Source: an uncultured Collinsella sp. (GTDB lineage Bacteria; Actinomycetota; Coriobacteriia; Coriobacteriales; Coriobacteriaceae). From it: DNA of 64,000 bases. A program made the translations under genes and the position numbers. Below, piece by piece: positions 9,226-17,818 of the stretch; the first letter of the stretch is position 1; the number at the start of each line of letters is the position of its first letter. The notes beneath the pieces are model-generated. The model was not told the DNA's origin. It saw only the letters and a program-made list of their open reading frames with translations, and did no database searches. The DNA lies in contig CAAELZ010000034.1 of the NCBI GenBank assembly GCA_900756945.1, positions 1 to 64,000 of the forward strand, given 5' to 3'.

Positions 9226-9969
9226 ATGCCACCGACTGAAGGGCTAACTGACGGTAAAGCAGCGATACCGCTGTACCAACAGGTTATCGATATCATCAAA
9301 AACGAAATCAACTCCGGTGCCTACAAGGCAGGTGCGCGGATACCCAACGAATTCGAATTGGCTGAGAGCTATAAAGTTGGCCGCGTTACCGTGCGACGCG
9401 CTATTGAGGAGCTCGTCCAACAGGGTTATCTAACGAAGCGACAGGGGAAAGGCACGTTTGTCAATGCCCCCAAGCTCAAGCGCAAGATTCGCCAGAAGGA
9501 TGACGTCCAGAGTTTTTCGGACGCATGCCGCGTAAACGGAATGGAACCGGGGGCGTGTGTCATTTCGAGAAAGATATTGCCGGCGGATTCTACCGAAGCA
9601 CAGTTCTTTGGTGTTCCCGTTGGAACTGACTTGATTTGTGTCGAGCGTGTGCGTACTGCCGATGGCGTCCCCGTCATGCTTGAGAACAACATATACGTTT
9701 ACGAGGACAACGCCTATCTATCAACGGCGCCTCTATCTAACCAATCCATTTTTGAGTTCGTGCGCAACCAGACGGGCCGCATGCCCGCGTTTACCGACCC
9801 GTGCACGCTCGAGATCGCGTGCGCATCGCCCGAGGTCGCTCGGTTGCTGGCGGTTCCCGTTGGCGAACCCTTGTTTTATATGGAAGCCTTCTTTTTCGAT
9901 GAGCAACGGCGGCCGTTTATCATCGGTCGTCAGCGGATCGTTGGGTCTCGCTACGTTTTTGACATCTAG
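9226..9969 (+). CDS. GntR-family regulator with UTRA domain
   Basis: A 247-residue transcription factor. The N-terminal winged helix covers about residues 14-80 ('PLYQQVIDIIKNEI', 'RIPNEFELAESYKVGRVTVRRAIEEL', 'GYLTKRQGKGTFV'), and the C-terminal UTRA ligand-binding domain runs from about 95 to the end. GGAGAGGG precedes the ATG. HutC/FrlR-type regulators of this layout commonly control the sugar or amino-sugar operon next to them, so it is the likely regulator of the catabolic island that follows. The ligand could be a phosphorylated Amadori compound by analogy with FrlR; this is inference. Confidence 0.93.
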   Translation: MPPTEGLTDGKAAIPLYQQVIDIIKNEINSGAYKAGARIPNEFELAESYKVGRVTVRRAIEELVQQGYLTKRQGKGTFVNAPKLKRKIRQKDDVQSFSDACRVNGMEPGACVISRKILPADSTEAQFFGVPVGTDLICVERVRTADGVPVMLENNIYVYEDNAYLSTAPLSNQSIFEFVRNQTGRMPAFTDPCTLEIACASPEVARLLAVPVGEPLFYMEAFFFDEQRRPFIIGRQRIVGSRYVFDI

Positions 9970-9979
9970 GACATTGCGA

Positions 9980-10019
9980 ATGGAAACGCCCGGTGGATCA
10001 TCTCACCGGGCGTTTCCAT
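9980..10019 (+). terminator. hairpin after the GntR gene
   Basis: A perfect 16-bp stem (9980-9995 with 10004-10019) with an 8-base loop, 11 bases after the regulator stop. No T-run follows, so it may be an mRNA-stabilising or Rho-assisted 3' end. It separates the regulator transcript from the island promoter. Confidence 0.6.
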
Positions 10020-10108
10020 ACCGTTCACGGTGCGAACGCAACCGTTCAACCGCGTTGCGGCAATCAGTTTGAAATTATCTTGATGACGGGAAAAGCTGCT
10101 GGTAATCT

Positions 10109-10128
10109 ATAGAACGTCATAGAACGTT
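10109..10128. promoter_or_regulatory. tandem 10-bp direct repeat ahead of the island
   Basis: ATAGAACGTC is followed directly by ATAGAACGTT, placing two identical half-sites one helical turn apart. It lies 60-80 bases ahead of the transporter start and is the best visible candidate for an operator of the adjacent GntR-type regulator. Binding is not shown by sequence. Confidence 0.4.
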
Positions 10129-10187
10129 TGCCTTGTGCAAGCGTTGAAGCGAGATGCGATGCAGTCTCGAGTTCTTTGGAGGTATCT

Positions 10188-11651
10188 ATGTCAGATACGA
10201 AGGCGAAGAAGACAAACAGACGTTTTAAGTTCAAATTACCGCATGTCTATACGATCATGTTCTTGCTGATCGTTGTCTTTGCGGTCTTGACTTGGATCGT
10301 TCCCTCTGGCCAGTATCAGCGCAAGATGATTTCGACAGCGGCGGGCGAGCGTGAAGTCGCCGTTGCTGGAACCTATGAACAGGTCGATAAGAACCACACC
10401 GATTCCGAGACCGGCGAGACCATCAATCTGGGTCAGGATATTTTCGCGGTCCTGCAAGCGCCCACTAAGGGCATCCAGGAGGCTGCCGACGTCGTTGCGT
10501 TCGTCTTATTGATTGGCGGGTCGTTCGCAATCATCACCAAGACCAACGCTTTGAATGCCGGCATGAGCCGTGTGATTAAAAAGCTCAAGAACAAGGACAT
10601 CCTCATCATTCCCATCACGATGACGTTGCTGTCCATTTGCGGCACCACGTTTGGTATGTCTGAGGAAGCCCTGCCGTTCTATGCCATCTTCATTCCCATC
10701 ATGATGGGTATCGGTTATGACTCGATGACGGCATTCATCATCTGCTTCCTTGGTCCTAACCTGGGATATTGTGCTTCGACCATCGACCCGTTTAATGTTT
10801 TGATCGCCCAAGGCATCATTGGCATCGAGGGCAATCCGCAGCTGTGGCTGCGCGCCGTTTCTTGGGTCATCTTCACTGCCGTCGGTATCGCATGGGCCAT
10901 GCGCTACGCCATGCGCGTCAAGAAAAACCCCGAGTCGTCCATTACGTACGAGGACGATAAGCTCAAGCGTATCGAGTTTTCCGTGACCGATGCCTCCATC
11001 GAGGAAGAGTTCACTACCCGTCAGAAGCTCGTGCTTATCGATTTTGCTTGCGGTATGGGCATTATCGTCTGGGGTCTTGTTACCCAGGGTTGGTACATGA
11101 ATGAGATTTCCGCCGTGTTCCTTGGCATGGGCTTGCTTGCCGGTATCCTGGGCGGTCTTGACCAGCAGACGATTGCTGAGGAGTTCGTTAAAGGTCTCGC
11201 CGACTTTGCGTACGCCGCCATCGTTATCGGTATCGCTCGCGGTATTCTGGTCATCGCCGAGGGCGGCATGATCATCGACACCATCCTCCAGGCGCTCGCT
11301 ACTGCGCTCGCCGGTGCACCCGCCGCCGTCTACACCACGTTTATGTATATCGTCCTTGGCCTGCTCTCTTTGCTGGTTCCCTCGAGTTCTGGCCTGGCGG
11401 CACTCACCATGCCCGTTATGGGCCCCCTGACCGAGCTCATGGGCCTCAATCCCGAGGCGGCCGTTACCGCGCTCCAGTTTGCTAATCAGACCATCAACAC
11501 TATCAGCCCCGTGGCGGGCATGACGGTCGCCGGCCTTGCCGTGGCTAAGATTTCGTTTGGCCAATGGTGGAAGACCATTTGGAAGTTCTTCATTTTCATG
11601 GTCGTCTTTGGCCTGATCGTAACGGCAATCTCTGGCATGCTTCCGGTGTAG
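10188..11651 (+). CDS. YfcC-family membrane transporter
   Basis: A 487-residue multi-pass inner-membrane protein with about 12 hydrophobic segments. It begins 'HVYTIMFLLIVVFAVLTWIVPSG' (shortened here to its character: a first helix ending in the WIVPSGQY motif typical of YfcC/arginine-ornithine-type carriers). It contains 'FGMSEEALPFYAIFIP' and 'STIDPFNVLIAQG' segments, also typical. The ATG at 10188 has TTGGAGG upstream; an in-frame start at 10128 lies in the leader. It takes the position held by the FrlA permease in frl operons, so uptake of the island's substrate is inferred. True substrate unknown. Confidence 0.85.
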   Translation: MSDTKAKKTNRRFKFKLPHVYTIMFLLIVVFAVLTWIVPSGQYQRKMISTAAGEREVAVAGTYEQVDKNHTDSETGETINLGQDIFAVLQAPTKGIQEAADVVAFVLLIGGSFAIITKTNALNAGMSRVIKKLKNKDILIIPITMTLLSICGTTFGMSEEALPFYAIFIPIMMGIGYDSMTAFIICFLGPNLGYCASTIDPFNVLIAQGIIGIEGNPQLWLRAVSWVIFTAVGIAWAMRYAMRVKKNPESSITYEDDKLKRIEFSVTDASIEEEFTTRQKLVLIDFACGMGIIVWGLVTQGWYMNEISAVFLGMGLLAGILGGLDQQTIAEEFVKGLADFAYAAIVIGIARGILVIAEGGMIIDTILQALATALAGAPAAVYTTFMYIVLGLLSLLVPSSSGLAALTMPVMGPLTELMGLNPEAAVTALQFANQTINTISPVAGMTVAGLAVAKISFGQWWKTIWKFFIFMVVFGLIVTAISGMLPV

Positions 11652-11660
11652 GTGGTTGTG

Positions 11661-13244
11661 ATGTCTGATCGTTTGACGGTCCTGACGTCTAAGAGCGTCT
11701 TTACCGGTACGGGGGACCTGCCGTTTGAAGGTTTCGTAGCGGTCCGTGGCAATCGAATTGAGGCTGTTGGCACCAAGTGTGAGGTAGCTTCGTATTTGAC
11801 CCAAGCGGACGAGGTAGTTGACCTGGGCGACCGCACCGTCATGCCTGGCCTGATCGATGTGCATACCTTCTATACAGGCTGGGCGCTGCGGACGTTGGGG
11901 TCTGATCTGTCCGGCATCGCTGATGCCAAAGAGGCCGTGTCGCTCTTGCGTGCATGGAAAGAAGATCATCCGGATTGCGCGGCGGCTTTTGGCCACAGCC
12001 TACCCGAAACGTTGGCATCGGATGCCGAGAACGCAAATACGGCAGCTGTGTTTGACGATCGTTTTGGCGATATCCCTGTCGTCTGCTTTACACCGGGTGC
12101 GGAGACCTGCGTTCTCAATGCTGCCGCCAGTGCACGATACGGCTTTACACCCCAGGCGTGCTATGCCGAGAAGATCTGGCGCATGATGAGCGATTTCCTC
12201 GCGCTGCCCGAGGTACGTGCGGGGTATTCGGACTACATGAGCATGCTTAACGAGCGCGGCGTTACCGCCATCAAGGAGATGGCGTTTGATGACTACTACG
12301 GTTTTGCCGACGAAATGGCTCGCCGTGAGGAATCTGGTGAGCTGACGGTTCGCGTCTCTATGATGTCGCAGCCGGTGGGTGCCGGTGCAAATCTGGCATA
12401 TGCCCGCGAGGCACGAGAGCGCTTCCGGGGACCGTTCGTTCGTTTTTCTGGCTTCAACCGTATGACCGATCGCGGCGTATGGGCGGGGCTTGCCGAGATG
12501 ATTGACCCCTATGAGGACACGGCCGATGCGGGCGCTGCCGGCAAGACGGTTGTCGAGGAGCCCGAGTGGGATTTGATTGAGAACGAGCTGCGCGCAATTG
12601 ATGCTGACGGCTTCCGATATTCCTTGCATTGCCAGGGCGATGGCGCCGTTCGTCGCACCGTGGCGCTCTATGCCTCGCTGCCTCGAGACGAGCATGGACG
12701 GTTGCTTCGCCGCCATGCGATTACCGATCTCGAGAACTCTGATCCGACCGATCTTGTCGAGTTTGGCAAGTTAGGTGGAATTTGCGAGGTCTATCCGCAG
12801 ATTCTGACGCTGGACCGGCGCGAGGATTGCCTGTCGATGATGCGTCGACAAATTGGCAAGACGCGACTTTTGCACAGCTGGAATCGCCGCGGCATGGAAG
12901 ATTCCGGATGCACGGTGTGTTGTGGTACGGATTTGCCGCTGTTGATTCCGAACTTGGGCGAGTCAATCTACAGTGCGTGCGGCGGATACTTCGACGACGG
13001 ACTGCCCGTGAATGAGGCCAACGCGCTGACGCTTGTCGAGCTCTTGCGCGCTTGGACTGCCGGGGGTGCGTACGATCTGATGCGCGAAGACGAGCTGGGT
13101 ACGCTTGAAGTTGGCAAGCTTGCCGATATCTGCGTGCTCGATCGGGATGTGTTCGACCTCGATTATCGCGACGCACGCGATCTTTCTGTTGATATGACGA
13201 TGTCGGACGGACGAATCGTGTTCGATCGAAATAAGGAGGCATAA
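11661..13244 (+). CDS. amidohydrolase-superfamily protein (YtcJ-like) with altered metal motif
   Basis: A 527-residue protein with the composite fold of COG1574/YtcJ amidohydrolases: an N-terminal beta piece, 'VMPGLIDVHTFYTGW' at the start of the barrel, 'YSLHCQGDGAVRR' (a metal histidine), 'CCGTDLPLL' (the late aspartate), and a C-terminal 'LGTLEVGKLADICVLDRD' closing the beta sandwich. The family's HxH metal pair is HTF here, so the second histidine is missing. It starts 9 bases after the transporter stop, with AGGTGG ahead of the ATG. It would hydrolyse a C-N bond in the imported compound if active; substrate unknown. Confidence 0.85.
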   Translation: MSDRLTVLTSKSVFTGTGDLPFEGFVAVRGNRIEAVGTKCEVASYLTQADEVVDLGDRTVMPGLIDVHTFYTGWALRTLGSDLSGIADAKEAVSLLRAWKEDHPDCAAAFGHSLPETLASDAENANTAAVFDDRFGDIPVVCFTPGAETCVLNAAASARYGFTPQACYAEKIWRMMSDFLALPEVRAGYSDYMSMLNERGVTAIKEMAFDDYYGFADEMARREESGELTVRVSMMSQPVGAGANLAYAREARERFRGPFVRFSGFNRMTDRGVWAGLAEMIDPYEDTADAGAAGKTVVEEPEWDLIENELRAIDADGFRYSLHCQGDGAVRRTVALYASLPRDEHGRLLRRHAITDLENSDPTDLVEFGKLGGICEVYPQILTLDRREDCLSMMRRQIGKTRLLHSWNRRGMEDSGCTVCCGTDLPLLIPNLGESIYSACGGYFDDGLPVNEANALTLVELLRAWTAGGAYDLMREDELGTLEVGKLADICVLDRDVFDLDYRDARDLSVDMTMSDGRIVFDRNKEA

Positions 13245-13245
13245 G

Positions 13246-14097
13246 ATGCCTGAATCCAAACCGACGCTGCGCCGCGAGCAGATTGCGGGCATGAATATCC
13301 ACTACATCATGTGGTCGCTCGATTACTTCCTTGATGTGCAGCAGCGTTTGGGCTTTGAGTCCATTGAGCTGTGGTGTGCGGAGCCGCATGTGACACTCGA
13401 CCACACGGGCTACTTTGAGGCTGAGGTCCTGGCGAAAAAGGCTGCAGACCGTGGGCTTAGGTATCGTACTCTGTGCCCCGAGAACGTTGTCTATCCTTGG
13501 CAGTACTGCGCACGCAAACCGCTGCATGAACAGCGCAGCCTGGCGTACTTTAAGCACGGCATTGAGCTTGCCGAGGTACTTGGGTGCGACCGTATGTCCG
13601 TCAACTCGGGCTGGGGCGACTGGGACGAGGACCGCGAGGAAGCCTGGAAGCGCAGCCGCGAGCACTTGTCCATTCTGGCGGAGTATGCCGGCGAGCACGG
13701 TCTGGTGCTTACGATGGAAAGCCTGCGTCCCGAGGAGAGCAACCTTGTGACGACGGTTTCCGATGCGAAGCGCATGATTGACGAGGTCGCGAGCCCGTAC
13801 TTACAGCCCATGGTTGATACAACCGCGATGGGCGTTGCAGGCGAGACGCTCGAGGACTGGTTTGCCGCCTTTGGTGATGGGGCAATTCACGAGATGCACT
13901 TTATCGACGGTGACCCGTATGGCCATCTGGTGTGGGGCGATGGCAAGCACGATATGGACGCCTTCGTCGCCACGCTCAACGCCCATGGTTTCGATGGCAT
14001 GCTGGGCCAGGAAATCACGGACGGTCGTTACTACGATGACCCGGCCGCGGCAGATGCCAAGAACATGGCCGCATTCGAGAAATATCTGATTGACTAA
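13246..14097 (+). CDS. frlC: FrlC-like sugar epimerase (TIM barrel)
   Basis: A 283-residue member of the xylose-isomerase-like TIM-barrel family. Its pattern follows fructoselysine 3-epimerase FrlC: 'GFESIELWCAEPH', 'CPENVVYPWQY', 'TMESLRPEESNLV', 'MVDTTAMGV', 'MHFIDGDPYGH' and 'LGQEITDGRY', which supply the Glu/Asp/His/Glu metal and acid-base residues of the family. It starts one base after the previous stop with AAGGAGG ahead. Next to an FrlB-like deglycase and FrlD-like kinases, a role in epimerising a ketosamine (such as psicoselysine) is likely, though a different keto-sugar is possible. Confidence 0.85.
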   Translation: MPESKPTLRREQIAGMNIHYIMWSLDYFLDVQQRLGFESIELWCAEPHVTLDHTGYFEAEVLAKKAADRGLRYRTLCPENVVYPWQYCARKPLHEQRSLAYFKHGIELAEVLGCDRMSVNSGWGDWDEDREEAWKRSREHLSILAEYAGEHGLVLTMESLRPEESNLVTTVSDAKRMIDEVASPYLQPMVDTTAMGVAGETLEDWFAAFGDGAIHEMHFIDGDPYGHLVWGDGKHDMDAFVATLNAHGFDGMLGQEITDGRYYDDPAAADAKNMAAFEKYLID

Positions 14098-14159
14098 AAC
14101 AACTATCGGCCACGCAACCAACGTCATTAATTGCGGGCCAAACAAGAAAGGAACTGGAT

Positions 14160-15128
14160 ATGAACGCACACGATCTGATCAAAGAGGCAATTGCCGAGAA
14201 GGGCAAGTTCGACAGCGTCTACTGGATTGCTTGCGGTGGCTCCATGATCGATTTGATCCCGGCTCATGAGCTTCTGCAGCGCGAGGCAACCACCTTCACT
14301 TCGTATATCTATACGGCTCGCGAGTTTGATATCATGCGTCCGCGTCGTCTGGGCGAGAAGTCCCTGGTCATTGCTTGCAGCCACAGTGGCAACACCCCCG
14401 AGGTCGTCGAGGGCTGTGAGATTGCCCTTGCTGCCGGCGCTACGGTGATCGCCCAGACCGACAACGCTGGATCCAAGATTGACTCCGGCAAGTGGACCAC
14501 GTGGGTCTACCCGTGGGGCGAGGGCGTGCCGCAGGCCGAGGTCCCCGCTGGCATTTCGCTGTCGCTTGCGGCCGAGCTGCTCGATCAGCAGGAGGGCTAC
14601 GCCGATCTTGCCGATATGTATGCCGGTATTGCTGAGATGGATAAAATTCTTCCTCCGGCACGCGAGAAGGTAAATGCCGAGCTGGGCGATCGCTTTGCCA
14701 AGCTTTGCCAGGAGCACGAGTTCTTCTATATTCTGGGCAGCGGTCCCAACTTTAGCCAGACCTACGGTTTCGCTATCTGCTCTCTTATGGAGATGCAGTG
14801 GCAGCACTGCAGCTACATCCACTCTGCCGAGTACTTCCACGGCCCCTTCGAGGCTACTCAGGATGGCGTTTTTTACTTCCTGCAGATGGGCTCCAGCGAG
14901 TGCCGTGCTATGGACGAGCGCGCCCTAGCGTTCCTTAAGACGCATACCGATACGCTGATGGTGCTTGATGCCAAGGAGTACGGTATGGAAGCCGTGCCGG
15001 CGAGCGTCCGTGCCTATCTGGACCCGGTGCTGTTCTACGCCATGAACTGCGAGCTGCGCGCCGCACGCGGCAAGGTGTTTGATCACGATCCCGATTTCCG
15101 CCGCTATATGGGTGTTGTCGAGTACTAG
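14160..15128 (+). CDS. frlB: SIS-domain deglycase, FrlB-like
   Basis: A 322-residue protein with two sugar-isomerase (SIS) domains: 'VYWIACGGSM' and 'LVIACSHSGNTPEVVEG' in the first, 'FYILGSGPNFSQTYGFAI' and 'HSAEYFHGPFEAT' in the second. The end, 'DPDFRRYMGVVEY', closely resembles the C terminus of fructoselysine-6-phosphate deglycase. Family members cleave 6-phosphorylated Amadori products into glucose-6-phosphate and the free amine. Strong codon bias suggests high expression. AAAGGA lies ahead of the ATG. The exact glycated amine (lysine or other) cannot be read from sequence. Confidence 0.88.
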   Translation: MNAHDLIKEAIAEKGKFDSVYWIACGGSMIDLIPAHELLQREATTFTSYIYTAREFDIMRPRRLGEKSLVIACSHSGNTPEVVEGCEIALAAGATVIAQTDNAGSKIDSGKWTTWVYPWGEGVPQAEVPAGISLSLAAELLDQQEGYADLADMYAGIAEMDKILPPAREKVNAELGDRFAKLCQEHEFFYILGSGPNFSQTYGFAICSLMEMQWQHCSYIHSAEYFHGPFEATQDGVFYFLQMGSSECRAMDERALAFLKTHTDTLMVLDAKEYGMEAVPASVRAYLDPVLFYAMNCELRAARGKVFDHDPDFRRYMGVVEY

Positions 15129-15142
15129 AAGGGGCAAAGGCC

Positions 15143-16006
15143 ATGGCATTTAACGTTAACGCGCTCGGATTTGGCGACAACGTCGTCGATCGCTACGAGC
15201 ATATCCACACCATGTATCCCGGCGGCAATGCAGTGAACTTCGCCGTTTATGCCAAGAAATGCGGTGCCGCACGCTCTGCATACATGGGCATTTTTGGCAA
15301 TGACGCCGCTGCCGAGCATGTCATTGCAAGCCTCGAGGATGAGGGTATCGAGCTTGACAAGTGCGAGCAGATGATTGGCGAGAACGGAGCGGCTCGCGTG
15401 ACCGTCGTTGACGGTGACCGTGTCTTCCTTGGCTCCAACGAGGGCGGTATCCGTGGCGATGCGCGCTATGTCCTCGATCGCTTTGACCTTGCGTACATGA
15501 AGCAGTTCGATGTGGTTCATTCGGGCAACTACTGCTTTACCGAGCGCGAGCTGCCCAAGTTGAAGGCTGCGGGCGTCACGGTCTCTTTTGACTTTTCGGA
15601 CGACTCCACCGACGAGTACTACGAGCAGATTGCGCCCTACGTCGATTTCGCTTTCTTTAGTGCGGCGGATGCCGCGAGCGAGGACGAGATTCGCGAGCGT
15701 CTGGCATGGGTGAAGGGTCTGGGTCCGCGTTTTGTGTCGGCTACGGCGGGCGCCGAGGGCTGCATTGCTTACGACGGCGAGCGTTATTACCGCCAGCTGG
15801 CTAAACCGGTAACGGACATGAAGGACACCATGGGGGCGGGCGACTCGTTCCTCACCTCGTTTTTGATGTGCTATCTCGATTCCGTCAAGCGTGGTGAGGA
15901 TGGCGCCGAGGCCATCGAGCGCGCGCTCGACTTTGCTGCCGGGTTTGCTTCGACCGTGTGCGGCATGGAAGGTTCTTGGGGCCACGGAGCACCAATCGTC
16001 GAATAG
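15143..16006 (+). CDS. frlD: PfkB-family kinase, FrlD-like
   Basis: A 287-residue ribokinase-fold enzyme. 'GFGDNVVDRY' and 'YPGGNAVNFAVYAKK' form the sugar-binding part, and 'DTMGAGDSFLTSF' is the anion hole and catalytic aspartate. The spacing and the GGNAVN motif match fructoselysine 6-kinase. It starts 14 bases after the deglycase gene, the usual frl order. It should phosphorylate the imported ketosamine at O6 so that the SIS enzyme can cleave it. It is 26 residues longer than the E. coli protein because of a longer C-terminal part. Confidence 0.87.
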   Translation: MAFNVNALGFGDNVVDRYEHIHTMYPGGNAVNFAVYAKKCGAARSAYMGIFGNDAAAEHVIASLEDEGIELDKCEQMIGENGAARVTVVDGDRVFLGSNEGGIRGDARYVLDRFDLAYMKQFDVVHSGNYCFTERELPKLKAAGVTVSFDFSDDSTDEYYEQIAPYVDFAFFSAADAASEDEIRERLAWVKGLGPRFVSATAGAEGCIAYDGERYYRQLAKPVTDMKDTMGAGDSFLTSFLMCYLDSVKRGEDGAEAIERALDFAAGFASTVCGMEGSWGHGAPIVE

Positions 16007-16076
16007 CTTAAGAAAGCGTACGGCGGTCTGGCTATGAGGCCTTGGACAGCCGATGCAAAACAATAAGCGAAACGCG

Positions 16077-16110
16077 AAAAGGGGGCTCGCCATGTGGTGG
16101 GTCCCCTTTT
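16077..16110 (+). terminator. hairpin between the two PfkB kinases
   Basis: AAAAGGGG (16077-16084) pairs with CCCCTTTT (16103-16110), giving a stem with its own T-tail, 70 bases past the first kinase and 17 bases before the second. It probably terminates part of the transcription, giving lower expression of the distal half of the island. Confidence 0.65.
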
Positions 16111-16127
16111 GAACATTGGAGAAGAGT

Positions 16128-16928
16128 ATGGGTATTAAAGCGTGTGCGGCTGGTTTTTGCTGTGCGGACGTCTATCAAAACATCGGCGTGTTCTATCCGA
16201 CTGGTAATGGCATTGACTGGGGTATCCATCTTGCAAGAATGGGCGTTTCGGTATCCGCCGTGTCGGTTGTCGGCAAGGACGAGTACGGAGACAAGATGAG
16301 AGAGGCGCTGGCCGCCGAGGGGTTCGATATCTCACATCTGCGGGTGGAGGATGGTGACACCTCGGTGATGCTCATGGCATTGAAAGACGGCGTCGATCGC
16401 GTGCATCTCGAGGCAATCGATGGCGTAATGGAGACATATCGACCGAATGAAGACGACCGGGCGTTTATCCTTGAGCATGACATCATTCATACCGACCTGT
16501 TTGGCAATTGTTTGGACCTCCTGCCCGAGTGGCATGATGCGGGCAAGACGGTGGTTATGGACTTCTCGGTGTTCAGCCAGGATCCCGAATATGCATGTGA
16601 GGCTCTTTTTCCTTACGTAGACTATGCGTTTATGTCGTTTGAAGAGGACACTCCGGAGCTGCGAGACTGGGTACGCCACGTGCAGGAATTGGGACCGCGC
16701 GTTGCGGTTGCCACGCTTGGCGAGAAGGGAAGCATTGCCTATGACGGTGAGCGCTTCTATGAGTGCGGGATCGTACCGGCGGAGAAGGTCGTTAATACCG
16801 TGGGTGCCGGCGACTCGTATATTGCCGGGTTTACCAAGGGCGTGATCGATGGCCTTGATATTCCGGCGTGTATGAAGGCGGGCGCTGAGCAGTCGTCCCG
16901 AGTGATTGGTTCGTTTGAGCCGTACTAG
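16128..16928 (+). CDS. second PfkB-family kinase, FrlD-like
   Basis: A 267-residue ribokinase-fold protein similar in layout to its neighbour: 'GFCCADVYQNIGVFYPTGNGIDW', with the family GGNAVN replaced by GNGIDW, and 'NTVGAGDSYIAGF' as catalytic loop. The ATG at 16128 has GGAGAAGAG upstream. The two kinases diverge strongly, so this is not a recent tandem duplication. The changed sugar-binding motif suggests a different substrate, perhaps the epimer handled by the FrlC-like protein or another glycated amine. Confidence 0.85.
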   Translation: MGIKACAAGFCCADVYQNIGVFYPTGNGIDWGIHLARMGVSVSAVSVVGKDEYGDKMREALAAEGFDISHLRVEDGDTSVMLMALKDGVDRVHLEAIDGVMETYRPNEDDRAFILEHDIIHTDLFGNCLDLLPEWHDAGKTVVMDFSVFSQDPEYACEALFPYVDYAFMSFEEDTPELRDWVRHVQELGPRVAVATLGEKGSIAYDGERFYECGIVPAEKVVNTVGAGDSYIAGFTKGVIDGLDIPACMKAGAEQSSRVIGSFEPY

Positions 16929-16955
16929 GGTCAAATGCCTGGAAAGGAGTACGAA

Positions 16956-17816
16956 ATGGTTATCGACATGTTGGTTCAGCCCATGCTCTACAGCGAGATC
17001 TGTACGCCGGGTGATGAGCCTGATGGATTCGGTTTTTGGTCACGAGAATTTGGTATGGGGCATATGGGCCCCATGGATTGGGATGAGCTTCAAGTCGAGA
17101 TGGACGTCTGCGATGTGCAGAAGAGCGTGCTCATGCCGCTCGATGTAACCACGGCATGCGGAGGGCATTTTGGCACCAATGACCAGATTGCCATGCTGGT
17201 TGCCGCGCATCCCGATCGTCTGTGGGGATTTGCGAGCGTAGATCCGCAGGTGAGCGGCGCCGCAGGCGAATTGGAGCGCGCCTTTACCGAGTTGGGGGCA
17301 AAGGGGCTTTGCCTGCATCCGGCAAAGCAGGGTTTTGCCCCCGATGATGCTGTGGCCGAGCCGCTTTATGAGCTGTGCGAGCGTTATAACAAGCCGGTGG
17401 TTTTCCATGCCGGTATGTCTTGGGAACCGGGTGCAGAGCTCTCGCGCAGTAACCCGCTTGCATTTGAGCACACAATCGCAACGCATCCAAATGTGCACTT
17501 TTGTTTAACCCACTTTGGCTGGCCCTGGGTGCGCGAGACCGTGGCGATGCTGCTCAAGTATCCCAACTGCTACGCGGACACCTCTATCACTTACATCGAT
17601 TCGCCCGAGGAGATGATGCAGCGTCTTTTCACGGTCGATATGGGGCCACTGTGGTATGAGCGCGCGCTATCGCATCAAGTGATGTTCGCCAGCAATACGC
17701 CGCGCTTCCGTGCGTTCAAACTCAAGCGGGCGCTCGATACCGTGTCCATGCGCGATGATGCGCGAGAAAGGCTCTACTGGGGTAATGCCCTGCGTTTTCT
17801 TGAAGGGGATGAGTGA
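16956..17816 (+). CDS. Amidohydro_2-type TIM-barrel protein with degenerate metal site
   Basis: A 286-residue homologue of the COG2159 metal-dependent hydrolase/decarboxylase family. 'PDRLWGFASVDPQ', 'GAKGLCLHPAKQGF', 'KPVVFHAGMSWEPG' and 'NVHFCLTHFGWPW' follow the family order, and the two barrel histidines are present. The usual N-terminal HxH is absent ('VIDMLVQPM'), and the late GSD aspartate is replaced in 'MFASNTPRF'. It is therefore either metal-independent or a specialised subgroup. AAGGAG precedes the ATG at 16956. Its stop overlaps the possible GTG start of the next gene. Confidence 0.8.
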   Translation: MVIDMLVQPMLYSEICTPGDEPDGFGFWSREFGMGHMGPMDWDELQVEMDVCDVQKSVLMPLDVTTACGGHFGTNDQIAMLVAAHPDRLWGFASVDPQVSGAAGELERAFTELGAKGLCLHPAKQGFAPDDAVAEPLYELCERYNKPVVFHAGMSWEPGAELSRSNPLAFEHTIATHPNVHFCLTHFGWPWVRETVAMLLKYPNCYADTSITYIDSPEEMMQRLFTVDMGPLWYERALSHQVMFASNTPRFRAFKLKRALDTVSMRDDARERLYWGNALRFLEGDE

Positions 17817-17818
17817 AC

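Noticed and set aside
10506..11996. 496-codon minus-strand open frame under the transporter gene
   Set aside because: The composition is low-complexity His/Asp/Gly/Arg, as expected from the complement of a membrane protein gene; no start signal.
16935..16955. Upstream ATG as start of the second amidohydrolase homologue
   Set aside because: The AAGGAG ribosome site lies between this ATG and the one at 16956, so the downstream ATG is the better start.
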